Shown: in pieces, positions 34,681-42,158 of the stretch
Numbering within the stretch: position 1 is the first letter of the stretch
Layout of the letters: every line of letters begins with the position of its first letter
Assembly (NCBI GenBank): GCA_005878835.1
Contig: VBMV01000061.1
Coordinates: 1 to 64,000 of the forward strand
Source of the DNA: Gammaproteobacteria bacterium
Lineage (GTDB): Bacteria > Pseudomonadota > Gammaproteobacteria > Steroidobacterales > Steroidobacteraceae
DNA: 64,000 nucleotides
Direction of reading: 5' to 3'
Made by a program: the position numbers and the translations under genes
Notes under the pieces: model-generated
What the model was told of the DNA's origin: nothing
Seen by the model: the letters and a program-made list of their open reading frames with translations, nothing else
Database searches by the model: none

Positions 34681-36570
34681 ATGACAACAGGTCTCACCGC
34701 GCGCCGCGCGCTGTCGTACGCGGCTGTCCTGGTTTGTGTTGGTCTTGCAACCCCTGCGCTGAGCGACGAGCAGGAGCTGTCGCAGGTCATCGTCACCGCG
34801 TCGCGCGTCCCGGAGCCGCTCGCCGACTCGTTCTGGTCGACCACGGTGCTCACGCGCTCCGACATCGAAGCGCGCCAGGTGCAGTCGCTGCCGGATCTGC
34901 TCGCCGATCTGGCCGGCATCAACATCGACAACACCGGCGGGCTCGGGCAGGCGAGCGCGGTCTTCATCCGCGGCGCCGACTCCGATCACACGCTGCTGCT
35001 GATCGACGGGGTGCGCGTCGGCTCGGCGACGCTCGGCACGCCGCCGGTCGAGCTCGTGCCGCTCGAGCAGATCGATCACATCGAAGTGGTGCGCGGCCCG
35101 CGCTCCACACTGTACGGTTCCGACGCCGTCGGCGGCGTCATCCAGATATTCACGCGCCACGCCACCGAGCCGGGCCTGAGCTTCGGCGGCGGCGTCATGG
35201 ATGCCAGTCACGACACCCACGAGTTCAGCGGCAATCTCACCGCGCGCGGCGAGCGCGCCTGGCTGAGTCTCGGCGGCGACACGCTCACCACCGACGGCAT
35301 CGCCACCTGCCTGCCGGGCGCGCTGACGGCCGGCGCCGGCTGCTTCCAGGATCATCCGAACCCGGCGGCCAACGGTTTCCACAACCACTCCGGCTCCCTG
35401 AGCGCGGGGCTCAAGGTGACCGATCAGCTGACCGCGCAGGTCGACGGGCTCGTCGCCAACGGCTGGACGGCCTTCGATGGAGATTTCGACAACAACCTGG
35501 AGTTCAGCGAGAAAGTCACGACGCTGCACCTCGACCAGGCGCTCCCCGGCACCTGGCACCTGCGGGCGCTTGCCGCACGCGACCTCGATGAGGAGCGGGA
35601 CTTTCTCAATCTCACCCCGGCGGGCGTGTTCGACACCACCCGCAACAGCGCGAGCCTGCAGATCGACGGTAAACCGGGCAAGGCGCTGCGCCTGCTCGGC
35701 GGCATCGACTACGAGCGGGTCGAGGTCGACAGCGACACCCGGTACCCGATCACCGCTCGCACCAGCCGCGGCGGGTTCGGCGAGCTGCGCGGCGAGCTCG
35801 GTCCCTGGTCCGCACTCGCCGGCGCGCGCCTCGAGGACAACGGGCAATTCGGCAACCATGGCACCGGCAACCTGGGACTGACACGCAAGCTGGGCGAGGC
35901 GCAGCGCCTCACCCTGACCTGGGGGACGGCCTTTCGCGCGCCGACCTTCAACCAGCTGTACTTCCCCGGCTTCGGCAGCCCGCAGCTGCGACCCGAGACC
36001 TCGCGGTCGCTCGAAGCGGGCATCGACGGCGAGCGCGACGCGCTGCGCTGGTCGCTGCACGCATACCAGACCGACCTCAACGACGAGATCGGCGTCGATC
36101 CCGGTACTTTCCAGGCGGTAAACATCGACCGGGCCCGCGTCCGCGGCGTGGAGCTGCAGGGGGACTGGCACAACCGCGATTGGCGCATCGGCGGGCAGCT
36201 CACCGCAATGGAGCCCCTGAATCTTTCCCCGGGACCCGATTACGACAAGCTGCTCAACCGCCGCGCCAGGCAAAGCGCCGCGCTCAGCGTGCGCCGTTTC
36301 CTGAGAGCGCCGGTTCTTGAGGGCGCCAACGGCTCGATCGGAGTGGTGGGCCGCTGGGAGGGACGCCGCTACGACGACCTGGCGAACACTCTGCCCATGG
36401 GCGGATACCTGACCGTCGACCTCCTCACCCAGTGGGCGCTCGGCAACGGCTGGTCGCTCGAGGCGCGGGCAGCCAACCTGTTCGACCGCAATTACCAGAC
36501 GGCCGCGTACTTTGCGCAGGACGGCCGGCATTACGGCCTGACGGCCCGTTATCAGACACGGGGAAAGTGA
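34681..36570 (+). CDS. btuB: TonB-dependent vitamin B12 receptor
   Basis: A 629-residue outer-membrane receptor. The signal peptide (about 1-25, cleavage near ALS-DEQ) is followed by a TonB-box-like stretch (ELSQVIVTASR), the plug domain with LPDLLADLAGINIDN and VRGPRSTLYGSDAVGGVIQI, and a 22-strand barrel ending ...NYQTAAYFAQDGRHYGLTARYQTRGK, close to the BtuB terminus. It imports cobalamin using TonB energy. Placement behind a cobalamin riboswitch fixes the substrate. ATG 34681 has an AGGAG site; a GTG 27 bp upstream is less likely. Confidence 0.96.
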   Translation: MTTGLTARRALSYAAVLVCVGLATPALSDEQELSQVIVTASRVPEPLADSFWSTTVLTRSDIEARQVQSLPDLLADLAGINIDNTGGLGQASAVFIRGADSDHTLLLIDGVRVGSATLGTPPVELVPLEQIDHIEVVRGPRSTLYGSDAVGGVIQIFTRHATEPGLSFGGGVMDASHDTHEFSGNLTARGERAWLSLGGDTLTTDGIATCLPGALTAGAGCFQDHPNPAANGFHNHSGSLSAGLKVTDQLTAQVDGLVANGWTAFDGDFDNNLEFSEKVTTLHLDQALPGTWHLRALAARDLDEERDFLNLTPAGVFDTTRNSASLQIDGKPGKALRLLGGIDYERVEVDSDTRYPITARTSRGGFGELRGELGPWSALAGARLEDNGQFGNHGTGNLGLTRKLGEAQRLTLTWGTAFRAPTFNQLYFPGFGSPQLRPETSRSLEAGIDGERDALRWSLHAYQTDLNDEIGVDPGTFQAVNIDRARVRGVELQGDWHNRDWRIGGQLTAMEPLNLSPGPDYDKLLNRRARQSAALSVRRFLRAPVLEGANGSIGVVGRWEGRRYDDLANTLPMGGYLTVDLLTQWALGNGWSLEARAANLFDRNYQTAAYFAQDGRHYGLTARYQTRGK

Positions 36571-36667
36571 TTTAGGCCGGCGGCGGCTGAGCGCGGTTCC
36601 GGTGTAGGATCACGCCCCGCCAGGGCGGAATGCTGTCTGGCTAACGGGCTGAGCAGGGCCGCGCCGC

Positions 36668-37048
36668 ATGAACGAGCCGACAGATCCTCCCGTGCCCGGG
36701 GCGGCACCCACGGAGAACGAGCGCACCTGGGGCATGCTCGCGCACCTGTCGGCGCTGGTGGGACTCGTCATTCCGCTGGTCGGCAACGTGTTGGGGCCGC
36801 TGCTGGTCTCGATCGCCCGGTCTGATCAGTCGGTCTTCGTCGCCGCGCACGCCAAGGAAGCGCTCAACTTCAACATCTCGGTGACGCTCGCGGCGCTGGT
36901 GTGCACGCTGCTGATGCTGGTGTTCGTCGGCTTCCTGCTGGGGAGCGCCCTGTTCATCGCCTGGCTGGTGATGACACTCATCGCCGCCATCAAGGCGAGC
37001 GAGGGCGCGGCGTACCGCTATCCGGTTTCACTGCGGCTGGTGAGCTGA
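36668..37048 (+). CDS. DUF4870 (Tic20-like) membrane protein
   Basis: A 126-residue protein with a Pro-rich cytosolic N-terminus, then the DUF4870 pattern: TWGMLAHLSALVGLVIPLVGNVLGPLLVSI, HAKEALNFNISVTLAALVCTLLMLVFVGF, and a last helix. Three transmembrane helices are evident. The conserved HAKEALNFN motif is diagnostic. The family's function is unknown (distantly related to Tic20). It lies about 100 bp upstream of the LexA-controlled gene but has its own leader. Confidence 0.88.
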   Translation: MNEPTDPPVPGAAPTENERTWGMLAHLSALVGLVIPLVGNVLGPLLVSIARSDQSVFVAAHAKEALNFNISVTLAALVCTLLMLVFVGFLLGSALFIAWLVMTLIAAIKASEGAAYRYPVSLRLVS

Positions 37049-37132
37049 CGCGGGCGAGCTTGAGCGCGGCGCGGGCGCTAAGTGCCCGTCGTTGCAGCGT
37101 TTTTGACTGCCGCACGCGGCTTTACTGGCGAT

Positions 37133-37148
37133 CTGTATATATATACAG
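37133..37148. promoter_or_regulatory. LexA (SOS) box
   Basis: CTGTATATATATACAG is a perfect 16-bp palindrome identical to the core of the E. coli-type LexA consensus, followed by TA as in the full consensus. It ends 7 bp before the radical SAM start codon, so bound LexA would cover the promoter and translation start. A TTTACT/TACAGT hexamer pair 17 bp apart (37121-37126, 37144-37149) would place transcription at or near the ATG, implying a leaderless mRNA; no ribosome site is visible. Confidence 0.92.
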
Positions 37149-37155
37149 TATCGCA

Positions 37156-39279
37156 ATGCGCCGCACGATTACGGGCCGGCACTCATTTAGCGGCAGGGGA
37201 GCGCTCTCTAATCCGCCCGGGCGCTTCGATCTGCAGAAGCTCGAGGCGGTGGATGACGGCTGGTACCTCGAGGAGGCACCCGAGAGCATCGCGACAACGC
37301 TCGAGCCCGAGCGGGCGCGCACCGTCATCAGCCACAACGACTCGCCCGACATTCCTTTCGAGCGCTCGATCAATCCGTATCGAGGATGCGAGCATGCGTG
37401 CTCATACTGTGTAGCTGGAGACACAGCTGTCCTGATGGCTGATGGAAGCACGCGGCCTCTGTACCAGTTGAAGGTCGGGCACGAGCTCTACGGCACGCGG
37501 CGCGTCGGTCACTATCGGCGATTCGCAAAATCCCGGGTGCTCGCGCACTGGAGCACCATCAAGCCCGCATTCCGAATAACGCTGGAGGATGGCACCACGC
37601 TCGTGACCAGCGGGGATCACCGTTTTCTCACGGAGCGAGGTTGGAAGTACGTGACCGGCTCTGAGCAGGGCAGAGCACGCAGGCCACATCTCACAAGGTT
37701 CAACAAACTCATGGGAACGGGGGCTTTCGCCGAGCGGGCACTTCAGAACGCGGATTATCGTCGCGGGTATCTCTGCGGCCTGATTCGCGGCGATGCTCAT
37801 CTGAAGACATACACCTACCAACGCAACGAGGGACGCACTGATACATCGCACCAGTTTCGTCTCGCGCTCTGCGACCTTGAGGCCCTCGTCAGGGCTCGCA
37901 ACTATCTCATCAACTTTGAGATCCGCACCTGCGGGTTTCTGTTTCAGGCGGCCGCCGGCAACCGGCGAGCCATGCACGCGATCCGCGCTGGATCTTCCAT
38001 GAGCGTTCAATCGATTCGAGAGCTGATCGCGTGGCCGACTTCACCGACGAGAGCGTGGTCGGGAGGCTTCCTCGCCGGGATATTCGACGCCGAAGGGAGC
38101 TTCAGCCAGACGGTCCTTCGCATTCCCAACACCGATCCCGAAATCGTCTCCTGGATTCGGCGGTGTTTGTTTGACTTCAATTTCAGCTCCGTAATTGAGC
38201 ACATCCACCACGAAGACCGCAAACCCATGGACGTCGTGAGACTGAAGGGCGGACTGCGCGAGCATCTGCGCTTCTTCCACACCGTCTGCCCGGCCATTTC
38301 GCGCAAGCTCGACATCGAGGGCCAGGCCGTCAAGAGCGACGCGCGCCTGAACGTGATCGGCATCGAGCCGCTCAAGACCATGCGACTCTACGACATCACG
38401 ACCGAGACCGAGGATTACATCTGCAACGGTATAGTCGCTCACAACTGCTACGCCCGCCCGAGCCACGCCTACATGGGGCTCTCGCCCGGCCTCGACTTCG
38501 AGACGCGCCTCTTCTACAAGGCCGACGCCGCGAAACTGCTCGAGGCCGAGCTCGCCCGGCCAGATTATGTCTGCAAGCCCATCATGCTGGGCGCGAACAC
38601 CGACCCCTACCAGCCGGTGGAGCGGCGCATGCAGGTCACGCGCTCGATCCTCGAAGTGCTGGCGCGCACCCGGCACCCGGTCACGGTCGTCACCAAGAGC
38701 GCACTCGTGCTGCGCGACCTCGACCTGCTGAGCGGCCTGGCGCGCCAGGGCCTGGCGAGCGTCGCGGTCAGCGTCACGACACTCGACGCCGAGCTCAAGC
38801 GCAGACTCGAACCGCGCGCCGCCTCCCCGCAGGCGCGCCTGCGCACGCTCGCGGCGCTCAGCGCTGCCGGGGTTCCCAGCGGCGTGCTCGTCGCACCGGT
38901 GATTCCCGCCCTCACGGACCACGAGCTGGAAGCGATCCTGGCGGCGGCGGCCGCAGCCGGGGTGCGCTGGGCGGGGTACGTGCTGCTGCGTCTGCCGTAT
39001 GAAATCAAGGACCTGTTCAGCGAGTGGCTGGCGCAGCACTACCCGGAGCGGGCGCAGCATGTGATGTCGCTGATTCGCGCCATGCGCGCAGGGCGCGCCA
39101 ACGATGCGAATTTCGGCTCGCGCATGCGCGGCACCGGCCCCTATGCGCTGTTGCTCAGGAACCGCTTCCGCCTCGCCTGCGGCCGCCTGCACCTCGATCC
39201 GGCCGCGCGCGCCGCGCTGAACACCACGCTGTTCTGTCCCCCGGCTCCCGCCGGCTCGCAGTTGCGGCTGGGCCTGTAG
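37156..39279 (+). CDS. PA0069/Rv2578c-family radical SAM protein interrupted by an intein
   Basis: A 707-residue precursor. The host protein is residues 1-84 plus 431-707 (361 residues after splicing). The N-part ends ...NPYRGCEHACSY; the C-part resumes CYARPSHAYMGLSPGLDFE. Joined, they form the cluster motif CEHACSYC, with Cys78, Cys82 and Cys431 binding the [4Fe-4S] centre. The intein therefore splits the radical SAM active site. PA0069 is reported as part of the P. aeruginosa LexA regulon; its reaction is unknown. An ideal LexA box sits 7 bp upstream. The start MRRTITGRHSFSGRGA fits the family opening. The radical SAM barrel continues through LGANTDPYQPVERR and VTVVTKSALVLRDLDLL. Confidence 0.95.
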   Translation: MRRTITGRHSFSGRGALSNPPGRFDLQKLEAVDDGWYLEEAPESIATTLEPERARTVISHNDSPDIPFERSINPYRGCEHACSYCVAGDTAVLMADGSTRPLYQLKVGHELYGTRRVGHYRRFAKSRVLAHWSTIKPAFRITLEDGTTLVTSGDHRFLTERGWKYVTGSEQGRARRPHLTRFNKLMGTGAFAERALQNADYRRGYLCGLIRGDAHLKTYTYQRNEGRTDTSHQFRLALCDLEALVRARNYLINFEIRTCGFLFQAAAGNRRAMHAIRAGSSMSVQSIRELIAWPTSPTRAWSGGFLAGIFDAEGSFSQTVLRIPNTDPEIVSWIRRCLFDFNFSSVIEHIHHEDRKPMDVVRLKGGLREHLRFFHTVCPAISRKLDIEGQAVKSDARLNVIGIEPLKTMRLYDITTETEDYICNGIVAHNCYARPSHAYMGLSPGLDFETRLFYKADAAKLLEAELARPDYVCKPIMLGANTDPYQPVERRMQVTRSILEVLARTRHPVTVVTKSALVLRDLDLLSGLARQGLASVAVSVTTLDAELKRRLEPRAASPQARLRTLAALSAAGVPSGVLVAPVIPALTDHELEAILAAAAAAGVRWAGYVLLRLPYEIKDLFSEWLAQHYPERAQHVMSLIRAMRAGRANDANFGSRMRGTGPYALLLRNRFRLACGRLHLDPAARAALNTTLFCPPAPAGSQLRLGL
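37408..38445 (+). mobile_element. Intein with LAGLIDADG homing endonuclease
   Basis: 346 residues, from Cys1 (CVAGDTAVLMADG, block A) to the C-terminal YDITTETEDYICNGIVAHN (blocks F and G, ending His-Asn) followed by Cys+1 of the host. Block B is LVTSGDHRFLT. Two dodecapeptide motifs, YLCGLIRGDAHLK (about intein residue 127) and FLAGIFDAEGSF (about 220), mark a DOD-type homing endonuclease, and acidic residues are retained in both. All splicing residues are intact, so a class 1 splicing mechanism is expected. The region is visibly richer in A/T than the rest of the window, consistent with recent acquisition. Confidence 0.95.
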
Positions 39280-39397
39280 GGCGTTCCCCCCGGGAACCGC
39301 CTCCCAGGGCGCGCGGTCAGACACCTCGAGCGGTGGCATACTGCGCACAGCAGTTTCGCGTGTAATTTCGGCTCGCGCATAGGACGGGGAGTCGACC

Positions 39398-40111
39398 ATG
39401 AACAGCCGCTACGTCATGTCGTACAGCGCCCTCCTGGCGGCGCTCGCCCTGCCCGGTTGCATGCAATCGCGCGTGGACGAGTCGCGCGAGCTGCACACCC
39501 GGATCGAGAAGAGCGAAGCGGTGGTCATCCTCCCCAAGCCCCAGGTCGAGGGCGCCGCCGCCGAGGAAGGTTTCATGGATTGCGTGGGCGGCGGTCTCGC
39601 GGGCCATGGCGACAGCGCCATCGCCGTCCGCGGCCACCAGGAGTTTCTCGATTCGACCTTCCCGTGGTTCGAGCCGGGCACGGCGCCCTCGCGCCCCGAG
39701 GCCGTCGAGCAGCTGCTGACACGACCGGGACTCGCCGAGAAGGTGGCGCAGTCGCACGTGCGTTACATCGTCTGGCTTGACGGCGGCACACGCAAGACCG
39801 ACGGCGGCGGCAGCATCGCCTGCGGCGCAGCGCCGGGCGCGGCGGGTTGCATCGGCTTCGGCTGGTGGGAGAAGGAAACCAACTACGAGGCGACGATCTG
39901 GGATATCAAGCAGGCGAAGACCGCCGGCAGCGTCGGCACCGACGTGACCGGGACTTCCGCCATTGTGGGGGCGGTGGTCCCACTGCCCTTCATCGCGCGC
40001 GTGCAGGGCGTGGCCTGCGATCGCATGGCCGGCCAGCTGCGCACCTTCTTCAGCGGCGCAGACGACGCCCTCGAGGGCGGCGCCAAGTACCGACCGGCGT
40101 CCTCGAAGTGA
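39398..40111 (+). CDS. Lipoprotein, first gene of the kinase/VWA cluster
   Basis: A 237-residue lipoprotein: signal MNSRYVMSYSALLAALALPGC with lipobox LPGC (Cys21), then an unrecognised globular domain. Notable features are FMDCVGGGLAG, YIVWLDGGTRKTDGGGSIACGAAPGAAGCIGFGWWEKETNYEATIWDIKQ and a mild membrane-like stretch TGTSAIVGAVVPLPFIARVQGVACDRMAGQLRTFF. The four or five cysteines may form disulfides in the periplasm. GGGGAG precedes the ATG at good spacing. It begins the run of closely spaced co-directional genes through 51560; the 118-bp gap before it probably holds the operon promoter. The DWxI-like pattern 'ATIWDIKQAKTAGSV' resembles periplasmic sensor lipoproteins, without a firm family. 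Confidence 0.75.
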   Translation: MNSRYVMSYSALLAALALPGCMQSRVDESRELHTRIEKSEAVVILPKPQVEGAAAEEGFMDCVGGGLAGHGDSAIAVRGHQEFLDSTFPWFEPGTAPSRPEAVEQLLTRPGLAEKVAQSHVRYIVWLDGGTRKTDGGGSIACGAAPGAAGCIGFGWWEKETNYEATIWDIKQAKTAGSVGTDVTGTSAIVGAVVPLPFIARVQGVACDRMAGQLRTFFSGADDALEGGAKYRPASSK

Positions 40112-40846
40112 GTGAGGCGCGTGCGTACCCCACTGAATTGCTTCCTGCTGGTCAGCGCGCTGCTGATCGGCGCGGGCTGTGCCTCCTCGCCCTCGGTGCC
40201 GTCGGCGACGCGCGGCCAGGAGGGCGGCGCGGGCGCCGCGCCTCCGGCTCAAGCGCAGCCGGCCACGGCGCGCACTGGCGCCGCCGCCGATCCGGCGTCC
40301 GGCGGGCCCGCGCCTGCAGGCGGCGGGCCGGGCGAGGCCAGCGCCGCGGGCGCCAGCGGGCCGGGACAGACTTCGGAAGAACGCCGGGCGGCGATCGACA
40401 AGCGGCTCGATGATTCGCTCGGCTCCTTCGATGCCGAGCTGCGCACCGAGCAGCAACGCGTCGCGCAGGAGCGCGACGCGCGCCGGGCGGCCGCTGCGGG
40501 CAGCGCTGCCGCCGAGGGACGAGGCGCGGACAAGAGCGGTGACTCCGCGGGCACTGCCGCCACCGAGGCGCCGCCGGAGGACACAGACAGCTCGGCACCG
40601 GGCCGGCACCCGGGTAGGCACAAGCCCCGCGATCCTTCGGGTGACCTGAAGTCCGAGAAGGCCGGCAAGAAACCCGACGACAACGCCGGCAACGGCGCGA
40701 GCGCGCGTGAGATTCCCGACGGCAGCGACGACGATGTGGTCGCGCGCCGGCTGCGGCAGGCGGCGCAGCAGGAGACCGATCCGGAGCTGAAGGAGAAGCT
40801 CTGGCAGGAATACATCGACTACAAGAAGAATGCGCAGGGGAAGTGA
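40112..40846 (+). CDS. Lipoprotein with long disordered Ala/Gly/Pro region
   Basis: A 244-residue lipoprotein: signal ending LLIGAGC (lipobox, Cys23), then a low-complexity Ala/Gly/Pro/Ser linker (about 24-90), a charged helical segment (SEERRAAIDKRLDDSLGSFDAELRTEQQRVAQERDAR), more disorder, and a C-terminal helix with DVVARRLRQAAQQETDPELKEKLWQEYIDYKKNAQ. No family recognised. The first GTG follows immediately after the previous stop; a second GTG at 40121 is equally plausible. Its stop is overlapped by an in-frame GTG of the next gene. Probably a tether spanning part of the periplasm. Confidence 0.7.
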   Translation: MRRVRTPLNCFLLVSALLIGAGCASSPSVPSATRGQEGGAGAAPPAQAQPATARTGAAADPASGGPAPAGGGPGEASAAGASGPGQTSEERRAAIDKRLDDSLGSFDAELRTEQQRVAQERDARRAAAAGSAAAEGRGADKSGDSAGTAATEAPPEDTDSSAPGRHPGRHKPRDPSGDLKSEKAGKKPDDNAGNGASAREIPDGSDDDVVARRLRQAAQQETDPELKEKLWQEYIDYKKNAQGK

Positions 40847-40848
40847 CG

Positions 40849-42150
40849 ATGCGCACGACGGACACGCAGCGGTGGGGGATGGGGCGAGCGCTCGCCGTGC
40901 TGGGCTGCGCGGCGCTGCTCGCGGCGGGCGGCTGCGTCATGCAGGAATCCAAGCCCCTGCCCAAGCTCAACCTCGTCCAGGCGGACCGGCAGATCCCGCA
41001 GGATGAGCTGCTCGACGTCGTCGTGCACCCGCTCGACGCGGGCATCCCGCCCAACCTGGACGCCAAGGCGCTCGACAAGCAGCGCATCAACCCCGATATC
41101 CGCAAGGCCGAGTCGCGCTACATGGCCACGCAGTTGCGCGGCACGCTCGAGTCCTCGGGACAGTGGGGAGCGGTGCGCGTTGCTCCCGAGAGCGCGCAGT
41201 TCATCGACGTGCTCGTGTCGGGCCGGATCCTCGAGTCTACCGGCGCGAAGCTGGCGCTCGAGATCACGGTGAAGGATTCCACCGGGCGTGTCTGGATCGA
41301 CGCGCGCCACTACCAGAGCCCGCCGGATACCGGCTCGTACAAGACCGACGCCGCCCTGAAGGCACGCGACCCGTTCCAGAACCTGTATTCGGCCATCGCC
41401 AACGACATGGTGGCGGCGCGCGATGCGCTGCCGGCCGGCGAGCGGCGCGACATCCGCCGCGTGACGCAGCTGGCGTTCGCGGGTGATCTGGCGCCGGCGG
41501 CGATGAGCGGCTACCTCGCGAAGGACCCCAAGGGCCTGGTGAGAGTGGCGCGCCTGCCGGCCACCGACGATCCGATCGCCACGCGCGTCGAGCGCATCCG
41601 CCAGCGCGACGCCACCGTGATCGACACCGTCAACGGCTACTACGCGAATTTCAGCGACCAGATGAGCCTCTCTTATGGCCAGTGGCGGCGCGCCAGCTTC
41701 GAGGAGATCGAGAAGGAGCAGCGTGCGCTCAACCAGGCGCGCACCCGCACCTACCTCGGTGCGGCGGCGGTGCTGGCGAGCGTGCTGGTGCCCAATCAGT
41801 GCAGCCCCTACGACTACAACTGCCAGCGCGTTCAGTCCGCGGCGCGTTACGGCGGCGCCATCGGCGGCACGGCGGCCTTTCTGTCGGGACTGAAGAAGTA
41901 CGCGGACGCGAAAGTGCACGCCCAGGCGCTCAAGGAAATGTCGGAGACGTTTCAGTCCGAGGTCGCGCCGCAGGTCATCGACGTCGAGGGCCGCACGCTC
42001 AGGCTCACCGGGACCGCCGAGGAACAATACCGACAGTGGCGCACGATGCTGCACGCTCTGTACCTGGAGGAGAACGGCACTCCGGTGCAGGTGCAAACCG
42101 AGGCCGCTCCCGTGCCCTCGGAACCGGTCGCGGTGGATGCGGCACACTGA
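40849..42150 (+). CDS. Lipoprotein of the kinase/VWA cluster
   Basis: About 433 residues with a lipoprotein signal (LAVLGCAALLAAGGC, lipidated Cys near residue 29). The N-terminal domain (FIDVLVSGRILESTGAKLALEITVKDSTGRVWIDARHY) looks like a periplasmic CsgG- or LPP20-type fold. A helical region (EEIEKEQRALNQARTRTYLGAAAVLASVLVP) and an Ala/Gly-rich segment (ARYGGAIGGTAAFLSGLKK) precede a C-terminal beta-rich part. An NQCSPYDYNCQ cysteine pair may form a disulfide. No known family. ATG 40849 is preferred over GTG 40843. The kinase gene starts 8 bp after the stop. Confidence 0.75.
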   Translation: MRTTDTQRWGMGRALAVLGCAALLAAGGCVMQESKPLPKLNLVQADRQIPQDELLDVVVHPLDAGIPPNLDAKALDKQRINPDIRKAESRYMATQLRGTLESSGQWGAVRVAPESAQFIDVLVSGRILESTGAKLALEITVKDSTGRVWIDARHYQSPPDTGSYKTDAALKARDPFQNLYSAIANDMVAARDALPAGERRDIRRVTQLAFAGDLAPAAMSGYLAKDPKGLVRVARLPATDDPIATRVERIRQRDATVIDTVNGYYANFSDQMSLSYGQWRRASFEEIEKEQRALNQARTRTYLGAAAVLASVLVPNQCSPYDYNCQRVQSAARYGGAIGGTAAFLSGLKKYADAKVHAQALKEMSETFQSEVAPQVIDVEGRTLRLTGTAEEQYRQWRTMLHALYLEENGTPVQVQTEAAPVPSEPVAVDAAH

Positions 42151-42158
42151 GACGGGCC

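Noticed and set aside
37408-38445. The insert in the radical SAM gene as a group I/II intron or a separate gene
   Set aside because: The reading frame is continuous across both junctions, and the insert begins with Cys and ends His-Asn before Cys, which is intein structure.
39283-39297. GTTCCC/GGGAAC hairpin after the radical SAM gene as a terminator
   Set aside because: The stem is only 6 bp with no T-run; such hairpins are expected by chance at this GC content.
39331-39350. TGGCATACTGCGCA as a sigma-54 promoter for the kinase/VWA cluster
   Set aside because: The TGGCA-like element lacks a GC doublet at the required 10-bp spacing.
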